Below are positions 35,942 through 44,817 of a stretch of 64,000 bases of DNA, one piece after another. The stretch's first letter is position 1; each line of letters begins with the position of its first letter. The stretch is from JAEUTH01 sp039931675 (GTDB taxonomy: Bacteria > Bacteroidota > Bacteroidia > AKYH767-A > OLB10). The notes below the pieces were generated by a model, which worked only from the letters and a program-made list of their open reading frames with translations, searched no databases and had not been told where the DNA came from. Made by a program: the position numbers and the translations under genes. Where the stretch lies: positions 1 to 64,000 of the forward strand of contig JBDTRM010000170.1 of the NCBI GenBank assembly GCA_039931675.1, given 5' to 3'.

Positions 35942-38116
35942 TTACTCCACAACCAACTTTTGGGATTGCACCAATTCATTTTGATTGAACAGTTGCAATA
36001 AATAAGTTCCTGAATTTAATGTTGAAGTGTTCAACTCAAAAACAGAATTGCTATTAACATTGTACGTTTTGATTTCCTTTCCAATAGCATCTATAACTTT
36101 TAGCATATAGGTTTGAATTTTATCAGATGATGTAATTGAAATTTTTGCAACATCTTTTGCAGGGTTTGGAGAAATGCTTAGTTGAGTTGATGAACTGTTT
36201 TGCAAACCTGTTTTTTGATTGCCGACAATTGAGTTCTGTTGTTTCATTTCAATGAATGCAGCTTTTAATTCCATTATTTCCTTTTTCAATATTTCGTTCT
36301 CTTGCGAAAGCTCCTGGATTGATTTTACAACAGGCACCACAAATTCAGCATAACGCAAGCCCATTATTTTGCCGCTCTTATCCACACCGCTGAAATCATA
36401 ATTTATTTTTTTTGCCGATGCTTCAACTTCTTGCGCAATAAATCCTGTAAAGGCAATTTTTTCAATGTCATATTTTTCAGGATAAGAACTGCTGTCATTA
36501 ATTCCTGTCAATTCATTTTCCTTATCCAAATCGAAATGATAAGTAACAGGGCGCAAATCATTTATAAATTTTAAGCCGGGCACATTTTCTTTAATTTCTT
36601 TTTTAATTCTTCCATCAGAAAAATTTGTCCAGCCAACTTGTCCGCCTATACTGCTCACTGAATTGTCGCCCAGTCGTATTTTGTTTGAGGCATCTACAAT
36701 TGCTTCGCTGCCAATAGCGGTAATATTATTAAAAGTGCCGACAAAGGTTGTAGGGTTTGCTTGCCAGCCAACCGCTGTATTTTTTTGGCCTGTAGTATTC
36801 CAGTTTAGTGCACGTTGACCTATTCCAACATTACGATAGCCAGTCGTATTATATTCAAATGCACCATAACCCACAGCTACATTATCACCACCGGTTGTGT
36901 TGGAAGACATGGCTCCATAGCCCATAGCACAATTTCCACCCCCAGTTGAATTGAATTGAAGCGCACCAGAACCAAATGCAGAGTTCCCACTAGCATTAGG
37001 GCCATTAGAATTTAATAATGCATGATGACCGCATGCAGTGTTATCTCTTCCGATTTCATTGCTGTAAAGTGCTTTAAATCCAAAGGCAGAATTGCTGTAA
37101 CCGCCAGTATTAAATAAAAGTGAGCCATATCCAAAAGCAGCATTGGCATACCCTGAGTCATTTTGATAAAGCGCGTATGCACCGGTTGCTGTATTTTGAG
37201 TTCCGGAAATGTTTACTGACAATGCTGCAAATCCGATTGCCGTATTTTCATCAGCGTTATTAATTCTTAATGCCGAATTGCCAATAGCAATATTGTACCG
37301 ACCTGTTGTATTATACTGCATAGCACTTTTTCCAATAGCAGTATTATATGAACCTGATATATTTGAAAATAACGCAAGTGAACCGATGCCAATGTTACTA
37401 TTGCCTGTGGTATTATCATACAATGCTTCAAAACCATTAGCTACATTATCGTTTCCAATATCATTATTTATCAATGCTGCATAACCGGTTGCAGTATTAT
37501 TATTGCCTGTTGAATTATAATACATACTTAGTTCACCTACACTTACATTTGAATTACCTGTTGTATTGAAATGCAACACATTTGTTCCAATGGCTGTATT
37601 ATATCCTCCTGAACCGCTGCTACCAGCGTTCTCGCCAATGATTGTATTTACACCGGCTTTGTAGCTCATCATTTTTGTTCCATTAAGATAAAGTCCGCCT
37701 TTCAAATACATATCCTTCCACGCAAGAGCAGCATTTCCCAAATCAATTGTGCCATCAACATTTGGTTTTAGTGTTTGATTAACTGCCGTAGTAGCCGCAA
37801 GATTTGATAAGGAAGTGTTAGCTCCTTTTGAAACATTGCCCCATGCTGTTCCACTATAATAATAGAAACCCGGTGTGCTGTTGGTTTGATAAATCATTAA
37901 ACCTGTTGCAGGAGTTGCAATGGCATCTCGTTGTGTTTTTGTCATTCGTGGGATAAGCAAACCTTTTGTGGTGCTTTTTATTTCAAGAAGTGCAGATGTG
38001 TTAGGCGATGCTGTGCCAATACCTGCACTACCTGTTGCAGGGAAAGTGTTTTGTGCAAATACATTGGTATGTGCAGCAATCAAAATCATTATGATGCTTA
38101 ATAGATTTTTTTTCAT
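35942..38116 (-). CDS. 17-residue-repeat adhesin with peptidase S74 domain and T9SS signal (paralogue)
   Basis: A 724-residue paralogue of the downstream gene with the same order: signal peptide (MKKNLLSIIMILIAAHTNVFAQ), GLLIPRMTKTQRDAIATPATG, about 17 beta-roll repeats (for example NTTGGDNVAVGYGAFEY), the S74 domain beginning near residue 499 at SDGRIK, then LKFINDLRPVTYHFD and AFTGFIAQEVEASA, a coiled coil and a T9SS domain. The N-terminal 100 residues and the last 90 residues are the most similar between the two copies, while the repeats have diverged. This is the promoter-proximal gene of the pair. Adhesion is inferred from architecture; ligand unknown. Confidence 0.8.
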   Translation of the reverse strand: MKKNLLSIIMILIAAHTNVFAQNTFPATGSAGIGTASPNTSALLEIKSTTKGLLIPRMTKTQRDAIATPATGLMIYQTNSTPGFYYYSGTAWGNVSKGANTSLSNLAATTAVNQTLKPNVDGTIDLGNAALAWKDMYLKGGLYLNGTKMMSYKAGVNTIIGENAGSSGSGGYNTAIGTNVLHFNTTGNSNVSVGELSMYYNSTGNNNTATGYAALINNDIGNDNVANGFEALYDNTTGNSNIGIGSLALFSNISGSYNTAIGKSAMQYNTTGRYNIAIGNSALRINNADENTAIGFAALSVNISGTQNTATGAYALYQNDSGYANAAFGYGSLLFNTGGYSNSAFGFKALYSNEIGRDNTACGHHALLNSNGPNASGNSAFGSGALQFNSTGGGNCAMGYGAMSSNTTGGDNVAVGYGAFEYNTTGYRNVGIGQRALNWNTTGQKNTAVGWQANPTTFVGTFNNITAIGSEAIVDASNKIRLGDNSVSSIGGQVGWTNFSDGRIKKEIKENVPGLKFINDLRPVTYHFDLDKENELTGINDSSSYPEKYDIEKIAFTGFIAQEVEASAKKINYDFSGVDKSGKIMGLRYAEFVVPVVKSIQELSQENEILKKEIMELKAAFIEMKQQNSIVGNQKTGLQNSSSTQLSISPNPAKDVAKISITSSDKIQTYMLKVIDAIGKEIKTYNVNSNSVFELNTSTLNSGTYLLQLFNQNELVQSQKLVVE

Positions 38117-38170
38117 CGTTGTAAGTTTTTAGTTTTTGTTCCGATTATCGGGATATCTGAATTTATAAAA

Positions 38171-38219
38171 CAAAAGTCGTTATGAGGCAAATCGAAAAAA
38201 CCCACATAAAAAGGGGGGA
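38171..38219 (-). promoter_or_regulatory. Shared C-run promoter of the adhesin pair
   Basis: CAAAAGTCG (38171-38179) and CCACATAAAAAGGGGGG (38202-38218), 22 bp apart, exactly as at 33487-33534. Read on the minus strand it contains CCC-N9-GGG followed about 20 bp later by CGACTTTTG. It lies in the divergent region with the plus-strand gene at 38286, so it could also affect that gene. Confidence 0.65.
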
Positions 38220-38285
38220 TTATTTTTGTTGGTTAAAATACAATTTTTACATTTACTTATCATAAATCTTTAAAATTAATCCATT

Positions 38286-39140
38286 ATGAAAAATAAACTA
38301 CTTACAATATTATTGATAATAAGCTTTAGCAACTTAAGTAAAGCACAAATACTAAATGGCGGTTTCGAAAACTGGAATGCCGGATTACCGGTTGACTGGT
38401 GGGGTGTCGTCATCCCTCCTTATAATTTATTAACACAAACTAACGATGCACACTCCGGTAGTTTTGCTGTTAAACTACAAGTTGAAGATTTAAGCGGGAC
38501 AGCAATTGCATCCCCACTTGCAACAGGTGATGGAGCCACTACCACTCATTCCTTAACGTATGTACCCGGAAGCGTTTCTTTTTGGTATAAACTAAATCCT
38601 GTTGGAGGTGATTATCTTTCACTTACTGCACTTGTTTATTCCGGGGGTACGGGCACGGGAGTTGCTATTCAACAGATACCCGCAGCTACAAATTATACCC
38701 TTTATACTGCACCAATTATGTATGGTGGTACTGTTCCACCAACTGCTGATTCAATTGCCATAATTTTTACAATTGCCAATGCAACTGGTTCTCCCACAAT
38801 TGGCACCGAAGCTAAGATTGATGATATATCAACAAGCATCAGTTCCGGATTACAATCACAAAATTTGTTGAAAAACAAATGGACTATCAACCCTAATCCT
38901 GCAGATCAAACAGCAACTGTAAATTTCGAAAGTGTAGTTAATGGTAATGTAATATTCAGCATTACTAATGCAACCGGAAAAATGGTTTATCAAAACAAGA
39001 ATGTAAAAATTATGGCAGGCAATAATTTGTTCCCATTGAATACAGAAAAATTTAAACCAGGCATGTATTTCTGCACAATAGAATCAGAAGGGAAAACAGC
39101 ATCAAAATCATTTTTTATAAATCATGTTGAAACTAAATGA
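38286..39140 (+). CDS. Small T9SS-secreted beta-sandwich protein
   Basis: A 284-residue secreted protein. The signal peptide (MKNKLLTILLIISFSNLSKAQ) is followed by ILNGGFENWNAGLPVDWWG, a start typical of carbohydrate-binding-like jelly-roll domains in Bacteroidota (residues about 22-190, ending in EAKIDDISTSI). A T9SS type A sorting domain occupies the last 80 residues (INPNPADQTATVNFE). No catalytic residues are evident; it may be a lone binding module. It is divergent from the S74 adhesin pair and shares its regulatory region. Confidence 0.7.
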   Translation: MKNKLLTILLIISFSNLSKAQILNGGFENWNAGLPVDWWGVVIPPYNLLTQTNDAHSGSFAVKLQVEDLSGTAIASPLATGDGATTTHSLTYVPGSVSFWYKLNPVGGDYLSLTALVYSGGTGTGVAIQQIPAATNYTLYTAPIMYGGTVPPTADSIAIIFTIANATGSPTIGTEAKIDDISTSISSGLQSQNLLKNKWTINPNPADQTATVNFESVVNGNVIFSITNATGKMVYQNKNVKIMAGNNLFPLNTEKFKPGMYFCTIESEGKTASKSFFINHVETK

Positions 39141-39577
39141 AATGTAAATTTTAATTTGGTTTCTAAAGCTTCAGAATTTAATTAACAATTACTTGTACTT
39201 TAATTTTAGAATTTTAAAATGTAGTGTTACAACAAAAAATTATTTAAACTCATCAATCGAATAACCCACATGCATTACTTTTGATAAAATCAAATGGAGA
39301 AAGTCCCTGGTGCAAACAAAGACAGAATCACAATTTTGCTTTTGTTGCTTTTCATTGGGTGCTGAGTATCTAACTGCTATGCCGATTATCATTTATGGTG
39401 TTATGGAACTTTTTAAGGTATTTGAGTTCATCTGTTTAATCTTGATTCAGTCCCCTTTGTTTGATTTTATTATTAAAAGTTATCCGATTTGTATGGTTAG
39501 AGTTCAATCTAAAAGCGGTGAACTAACAGGGGAACAGGGATTTACATTTATTGCCGTGCTTGTCCTTAAAAACATTT
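39141..39577 (+). other. Gene-poor gap with a good promoter and a possible broken reading frame
   Basis: A -7 box TACTTTTG lies at 39276-39283, 11 nt before an ATG at 39294. That frame encodes only 23 residues ending in a hydrophobic run (ILLLLLFIGC) before TGA at 39363. A GTG-initiated frame in the next phase continues for about 100 mostly hydrophobic codons and runs into the end of the minus-strand LRR gene. This could be a small membrane protein gene broken by a frameshift, but I recognise no family. The remaining sequence is AT-rich with no clear hairpin. Confidence 0.3.
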
Positions 39578-42500
39578 TCATTCAACTTTTAACTCTTTTA
39601 CAAAAGCCTCATCCTGCAACAATTTATCAATAGCACCTTCCAGTTCATTTATTAGCTTATCGGTGTTTTCAAATAAAACTGGGAAGTGCTCTATTTCTTT
39701 TAATAGTTCTAAAAAATCAAATCGGCTATTTGCATCAGTTTTTCCCTGGGCTTTTGGCAGGTCTATATCTTTCTGGAATATGTTTATTCTTGGCATCTGC
39801 TTATTCTCAAATAAGGATTTGGCAAGCTTAAATTCTTCTGAAGAGTATTTGCCAACCTTAGAATAAAATAGCATCATGAATAAATTACATTGCTGAATTT
39901 CGAGATTATAGTTATCCTGCGAGCGAAGTGATTTACCAACATGCTTCCCATCTTCCCATATTAATAGCTCAATTAAAAAGCCCTTTTTTCTTAATTCTTT
40001 GTTTTTTCTGCCGAGTGCCTGCTCTATTTTTTCTCGTTCATTTATAAGTTCATTTGAAGAAGCCAGAAACAAATTAAGTATCCGAAATTCAGCAGAGCCT
40101 TCCCTTACCACTTTTTCTTTTAGCAGAAGGGTTTGTCCTTCCTTATACTTCTCAAAGACAAAAGTGTTTTCAAGGAGTTCTATCACATTCAATGTTTCTA
40201 AAGAATTATCACATTCCACTTCATACCTCTCTTTTTCTAAACGGAATTGGAGATTAATTAAGTCGAAATAATGCTGCTTGTTTTTTCCGGTTCGGCAACC
40301 TTCACATATACAAGGTACTTTTTCCTTGTACTTAATTCCCTTGTAGTCCGCATGCAACGCCCTGAAGGTTTTCAATATTACAGTCATCATTCCCTTGCGG
40401 TTAGTTCCCTGCGTTCGAATATAAAAAGCATCCCGGCCCTGTAATTTGGTTTTAGAAACTTCAGCAAGAGCTTCGTCTTCCCAATTAAGAATAACCCCGT
40501 ATCGCCAAACAAGAGTTCTGCCCTTAGCAATATCTGCGTAACGGGTAACTATGAATTGGGTTAATAATGCTTTGGGTAAAAATTCGTACTCAATATACAA
40601 TTCCAGTGAGTCTTCCTCTGGCCATGAAAAATCCTCTGGTCTGCCAGGTGGTAAAAGTGGCGGTGTTACAAACTCGTCTTTGCCGGGTAATTGGTAAGCC
40701 AGCTTAAACTGTTTCATCAATTCTAATAGCTGTGGGCGCATATCTTCATATTCAGGACTATCCCAAATTCGCTTTAGATCTGACTGGTTAAAAAAACCGC
40801 ATTTATGTTCCGCTACTTCTTTATCATCTAAAACCCTATATACTGCATCTGTTGCCCATTTATTATTAAGAATGATATACTGCTTTAATAGTTCACTCTT
40901 TTGGTAATGGAGGCAATCGCCCACTTTATGCAAAACAGAACTCAGGATTAAGGCACTTTCCCTTTCGGGGAGATTATTTTCTTTACATATTTTAAGGTAT
41001 TCATGCAACGTTATATACTGATCATTTCTCCGTTCATTTAAAATTCTACGGATCGCTGCCCAATTCGAAGGAAAGGTATATTTTGTATGGGGAAGGGTTT
41101 GGGCAAGTAAATGAATGTATTTTTCTGCAGCTTGGAAGTCTTGTTTTGTTCCTAAATTAACGGTGAACACTTCCTTTAATAATTCAGGAAATTGTTTTTT
41201 CCAATAATTGCTGTCAAAGCTGCCCATACCGATTCCTGTCTTAAATTCATTCAGCACCAATACGAGAGGACTGCCTTCCCCAAAAAGTGCCGCAGTTTGA
41301 AACCAATCATCATAGTCAGTAGTCATATTTCCACTTTCTGCTACCATAACGTACAAGCTGCTTTCAGTGTAAAACAGTTGATGTAGTGTTTTGTACTTGT
41401 CCTGGCCGGCAAAGTCCCAGATATTTATTTTGAAATCCTTACCATTGGCTAAAGGGAAACTATACGCTCCAATTATAATATCAACCCCTTGTGTACGGTC
41501 AGCTTGTGTTGGTAATTCTTCGCCTAATAGACGATTAGCAAGAGATGTTTTGCCTGATCGGCCATCACCTAATAGGATCAGTTTAGCTTCATTTAATAAT
41601 TCCGTACCGCTTTTTCTGCTTTGATCAAAATATTCCTGTATTGCTTTATTGCCCTTTTTAATGATATCGGGAGGAGGATTTGTAAAGGGATTATTATCAA
41701 CGTTAATACGCCTTCCTGTAGCATCCTCCCATAACGTACTTATATTAAAATCAATTTTCCACTTAATTGGAAGATCTAACCGTAATAAATATTCTGATAT
41801 TTCAGTTAGTTGGTTATCGTTTAAATGGAGAGAAGTTAGTTGAATGAGCTGTTCTAAACCTTTCATTTCGGTGATTTGGTTATGGCTTAAATCAAGAATA
41901 GTAAGTTGTTTGAGCTGTTCTAAGCCTTGTATTCCGGATAGTTGGTTTTGGTCTAAAGAGAGAGAAGTTAGTTGAATAAGCTTTCCTAAGCCTTTTATTT
42001 CTGTAAGTTGGTTATCGTTTAAAACAAGATCTGTTAGTTGAGTGAGCTGTTCTAAGCCTTGTATTTCGGTGATTTGGTTATGGCTTAAATCAAGAGTAGT
42101 AAGTTTTGTGAGCTGTTCTAAGCCTTTAATTTCGGTGATTTTGTTATGGTCTAAAAGGAGCCCAGTTAGTTGAATGAGCTTTTCTAAGCCTTTTATTTCT
42201 GTGAGTTGGTTACTACCCAAATCAAACAGAGTAAGGTGAATTAGTAATTCTAAGCCTTTTATTTCTTTGAATTGGTTATTGCCCAATCGAAGCATTGTTA
42301 GTTGAGTGAGTTGCTCTAAGCCATTTATTTCCGTGAGTTGGTTATCGCTTAAATCAAGATTAGTAAGTTTTGTAAGCGGTTCTAAGCCTTGTATTTCGCT
42401 GATTTGGTTACCGCTTAAATTAAGTGTAGTTAATTGAGTAAGTTCTTCTAAGCCTTTAATTACTGAAAGTTTACCACCCAAATTTGGCTCAGTAGGTGGA

Positions 42501-42949
42501 GTGAGCGATTCCAAACTTTTTACTCTTCTATGGATATTGTCCTCCGACAAATCAAGCTCAGATAATTGAGAGAGTTTTTCAAGGCCTTTTATTTCTTTGA
42601 ATTCGTTATTGCCTAATCGAAGCTTTCTTAATCGAGTGAGTTGTTCTAAGCCTTTAATTTCGGTGAGTTGGTTATCCCTTAAACCAAGAATGGTTAGTTG
42701 AGTGAGATTATCTAAGCCTTTTATTTCTTTAAGTTGGTTATTGCTTAAATCAAGATTAGTTAGTTGAGTGAGCTTTTCTAAGCCTTTTATTTCTGTGAGT
42801 TGGTTACGGCTTAAATTAAGTTCAGTTAATTGTGTGAGCTTAGAAAACTCCAAAGGGATTTCAGTTAATTCCAATTCAGATAAATCAAGTGTAGAAGCAT
42901 TACTTTTTTTGGCTTCTCGTATTCTGTCTAAGGCAATTTTTAATGACAT
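39578..42949 (-). CDS. LRR-ROC-COR (Roco) protein with extra C-terminal domain; possible immune sensor
   Basis: A cytoplasmic multidomain GTPase of 1123 residues with no signal peptide. About sixteen 22-residue leucine-rich repeats (LTQLTxLdLSxNQLTEIKGLEq) fill residues about 30-395; two (near 120-165) are degenerate. The ROC GTPase follows: P-loop GDGRSGKTSL near 460, switch I TQGVDI, DFAGQ near 511, and LNEFK near 565 in place of NKxD. The COR region spans roughly 620-850. Residues about 955-1085 (LASSNELINEREKIEQAL, FLIELLIWEDG, CNLFMMLFYSKVGKYSSEEF) resemble a TIR- or DUF4062-like fold found at the ends of STAND/NLR-type proteins. Roco proteins dimerise through COR and are regulated by GTP. 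The sensor-switch-effector layout suggests a defence role, which is inference. It stands alone, with no obvious partner gene. Confidence 0.8.
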   Translation of the reverse strand: MSLKIALDRIREAKKSNASTLDLSELELTEIPLEFSKLTQLTELNLSRNQLTEIKGLEKLTQLTNLDLSNNQLKEIKGLDNLTQLTILGLRDNQLTEIKGLEQLTRLRKLRLGNNEFKEIKGLEKLSQLSELDLSEDNIHRRVKSLESLTPPTEPNLGGKLSVIKGLEELTQLTTLNLSGNQISEIQGLEPLTKLTNLDLSDNQLTEINGLEQLTQLTMLRLGNNQFKEIKGLELLIHLTLFDLGSNQLTEIKGLEKLIQLTGLLLDHNKITEIKGLEQLTKLTTLDLSHNQITEIQGLEQLTQLTDLVLNDNQLTEIKGLGKLIQLTSLSLDQNQLSGIQGLEQLKQLTILDLSHNQITEMKGLEQLIQLTSLHLNDNQLTEISEYLLRLDLPIKWKIDFNISTLWEDATGRRINVDNNPFTNPPPDIIKKGNKAIQEYFDQSRKSGTELLNEAKLILLGDGRSGKTSLANRLLGEELPTQADRTQGVDIIIGAYSFPLANGKDFKINIWDFAGQDKYKTLHQLFYTESSLYVMVAESGNMTTDYDDWFQTAALFGEGSPLVLVLNEFKTGIGMGSFDSNYWKKQFPELLKEVFTVNLGTKQDFQAAEKYIHLLAQTLPHTKYTFPSNWAAIRRILNERRNDQYITLHEYLKICKENNLPERESALILSSVLHKVGDCLHYQKSELLKQYIILNNKWATDAVYRVLDDKEVAEHKCGFFNQSDLKRIWDSPEYEDMRPQLLELMKQFKLAYQLPGKDEFVTPPLLPPGRPEDFSWPEEDSLELYIEYEFLPKALLTQFIVTRYADIAKGRTLVWRYGVILNWEDEALAEVSKTKLQGRDAFYIRTQGTNRKGMMTVILKTFRALHADYKGIKYKEKVPCICEGCRTGKNKQHYFDLINLQFRLEKERYEVECDNSLETLNVIELLENTFVFEKYKEGQTLLLKEKVVREGSAEFRILNLFLASSNELINEREKIEQALGRKNKELRKKGFLIELLIWEDGKHVGKSLRSQDNYNLEIQQCNLFMMLFYSKVGKYSSEEFKLAKSLFENKQMPRINIFQKDIDLPKAQGKTDANSRFDFLELLKEIEHFPVLFENTDKLINELEGAIDKLLQDEAFVKELKVE
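41780..42860 (-). repeat. Tandem 66-bp leucine-rich repeat coding array
   Basis: About 16 direct repeats of 66 bp, one per 22-residue LRR. Words such as CTAAGCCTTTTATTTC and AGTTGGTTATC (plus-strand reading) recur in nearly every unit. The high DNA similarity between some units suggests recent expansion or recombination of the recognition region. Confidence 0.75.
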
Positions 42950-43273
42950 AATTGGAATTTATTTTCGATAAATTTTAAGTGAGTTCAGGCGTTCTCTATC
43001 TCACCCGCAGGAGTTTTCGATAACAATTAAATATCCACAACAAACCTAATAAAACTTTCGCTTATCAGACATACAATTTATGGATAACAGAACTTTGCAC
43101 CCTCCCGTTCCTAACCCTCCACATACCCCCCAATTGTAACCCTTCCGCAAAACCAATCTCAACACAATAAAATAAAATCGCGTAGCACAAAAAAGAATAA
43201 CCTGTTGAAGGAATCTATTCAAGATACTGTAATTCGAAGTCCAGTAAACAGTAAATGTTTCGGGTAATATCCC
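42950..43273. other. Intergenic region with no supported gene
   Basis: A 324-bp AT-rich gap between the Roco gene and the EamA transporter, both on the minus strand. I see no open frame of note, no strong hairpin and no exact TAnnTTTG box on the minus strand before the Roco ATG; the promoter of that gene is not identified. Confidence 0.5.
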
Positions 43274-44218
43274 CTACTTGTAAATTTTTTTCCCTGCCCT
43301 GTATTTAGCAAGATTGATAAGCAAAACGCTTGCAAGTATAATTACCAAACCAATTATTTGAAGAGCAGAAATTTTTTCGGATGCAAAGAACACTCCAAGC
43401 AAAACGGCTACCACAGGATTAACATAAGCATAAGTGCTCACCTGCGCGGAAGGGCGCACCTGGAGCAACCACACATAAGCCGTATATGCGGCAATGGAGC
43501 CAAAAAGAATTAAATAGAAAAGTGAAAGCCATGCTTCAACTGAAATATTTTGCCATTGTAAATGTTGAGGTTCTCCGAGCAAAAAAGAAACCGGTACGAA
43601 TGGAATACCGGCAGCAAACATTTGCCATCCTACATTTACCGTGTTGGAGCCTGAAGTAGCTTTATATTTTGAATAGATAGAGCCGGCTGTCCAGCTAAAG
43701 TTTCCTCCAAGCACCAGGAGCATTGCGCCCAGCTCAACATGATTACCGGTAACAGAAAATAAACTGCTTATCTTTTCACTGAATAGAAATACAATTCCGA
43801 TAAGGCCGATAACTAACCCCATAACCGTAGATTTATTTGTAAAGTTCTCTTTCCATTTTTGCTTATCCATCAACACAAACCAAATCGGAGCAGAAGAAAT
43901 CAATATAGCCACCAGCGCACTCGGTAAATATTGTTCAACCCATATCACCACTCCTGTGCCAAGCGATAAGGTGAAGAATCCGCTTATAACTGATTGTTTA
44001 ATATTCTTCAGGTTAAAGAGTTTGTCACCTCTGAAAAAACTCCACGCTAACATTAAAGTGCCTGCAATCAGAAACCGTAATGCTCCCATTATCATGGGAG
44101 GAAAACCTTGCAATCCTATAAGAATAAAAAAATAGGTGGAGCCCCACACTATGTAAACTGTAGCAAATGAAAGTATAACCAGGAAGGGGGATGCGATCTT
44201 GTTTTTTGAATCTGTCAT
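43274..44218 (-). CDS. EamA/DMT-family transporter
   Basis: Inner-membrane drug/metabolite transporter, 314 residues with ten predicted helices in two EamA repeats. Visible features: VYIVWGSTYFFILIGLQGFPP and ALRFLIAGTLML in the first repeat, TAGSIYSKYKA between the repeats, and IAAYTAYVWLLQVRPSAQVSTYAYVNPVVAVLLG in the second, which is the diagnostic C-terminal motif (quoted here in part: PVVAVLLGVFFASE). The closest family is the YedA/RhaT-like group. The substrate cannot be told from sequence. It is followed by a lysine-rich cytosolic tail. Confidence 0.88.
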   Translation of the reverse strand: MTDSKNKIASPFLVILSFATVYIVWGSTYFFILIGLQGFPPMIMGALRFLIAGTLMLAWSFFRGDKLFNLKNIKQSVISGFFTLSLGTGVVIWVEQYLPSALVAILISSAPIWFVLMDKQKWKENFTNKSTVMGLVIGLIGIVFLFSEKISSLFSVTGNHVELGAMLLVLGGNFSWTAGSIYSKYKATSGSNTVNVGWQMFAAGIPFVPVSFLLGEPQHLQWQNISVEAWLSLFYLILFGSIAAYTAYVWLLQVRPSAQVSTYAYVNPVVAVLLGVFFASEKISALQIIGLVIILASVLLINLAKYRAGKKIYK

Positions 44219-44251
44219 AAATATGGTTTCGCCTCAATAAGGCATCAAGCC

Positions 44252-44551
44252 TTATTCCTGCATTCTGCTTTTTAAGTCCATTCTTTCATGAAGGATTCTC
44301 AAAATTTCGATTTCTCTGAAGTTAGCCTGGCGATAAAATACAATGTGTTTTCCTACGCGAATTCCTAATAATTCTGTGGAAATTTCTTCGTAATGTTTTC
44401 CGATATCTGGATTTTTTGCTATTTCTTTAAAGGCTGCAATGAGAAGCTCATAATATTTGTCAGCTTGATTTTCTGACCAGGCTTCGTAAGTGTAATTCCA
44501 AATTTCAGAAAGGTCATCTGAAGCTTTATTAGTTAAAAAATATTTAGCCAT
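44252..44551 (-). CDS. parE: ParE/RelE-superfamily toxin
   Basis: A 99-residue toxin of the ParE branch of the RelE fold. Recognised by KYFLTNKASDDLSEIWNYT, the helical pair to residue 60, and the strand set LLGIRVGKHIVFYRQ...IEILRILHERMD, which is the ParE C-terminal signature. ParE toxins typically poison DNA gyrase. The start codon overlaps the end of the antitoxin gene by 8 bp (44544-44551), so the two are translationally coupled in the normal antitoxin-first order. Confidence 0.88.
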   Translation of the reverse strand: MAKYFLTNKASDDLSEIWNYTYEAWSENQADKYYELLIAAFKEIAKNPDIGKHYEEISTELLGIRVGKHIVFYRQANFREIEILRILHERMDLKSRMQE

Positions 44552-44795
44552 TCTTTCTTCTACCGGCTTTTAATAACTGTAAGTGCTTTTTAGGATTGAA
44601 GTTTTTTACAATTCCACTTTCAATGCCTTCCTGAATTGCATTTTTCAGAGCTACAACTTTGTTTTCTTCCTCCTCTAATAGCCGTAACCCTGCCCGTATT
44701 ACTTCACTTGCATTTTTATATCGTCCTTTAGATATCCTCTTCTCCACAAAATCTTCAAAGTAGTTTCCTAATGATACAGAAGTGTTTCGCCTCAT
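44544..44795 (-). CDS. parD: ParD-family antitoxin
   Basis: An 83-residue ribbon-helix-helix antitoxin. The ATG at 44795 is chosen (MRRNTSVSLGNYFEDFVEKR) over an in-frame TTG three codons upstream. The N-terminal beta strand RNTSVSLG and the helices DFVEKRISKGRYKNASEVIRAGLRLLEEEE are the ParD/CopG DNA-binding part; the C-terminal half (from about 50) would wrap around ParE. A perfect palindrome overlaps the promoter directly upstream, as expected for autoregulation. Confidence 0.88.
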   Translation of the reverse strand: MRRNTSVSLGNYFEDFVEKRISKGRYKNASEVIRAGLRLLEEEENKVVALKNAIQEGIESGIVKNFNPKKHLQLLKAGRRKNG

Positions 44796-44817
44796 AATTT
44801 TCAAATTTAAATTTTAG

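Noticed and set aside
33677..38116. Prophage tail module
   Set aside because: The S74 and tail-fibre-like domains are phage-like, but each protein has a signal peptide, two have T9SS domains, and no other phage genes are present.
39310..39633. 107-codon frame as a real protein gene
   Set aside because: GTG start, no family resemblance and overlap with the 3' end of the Roco gene. Kept only as a possible relic in the gap description.
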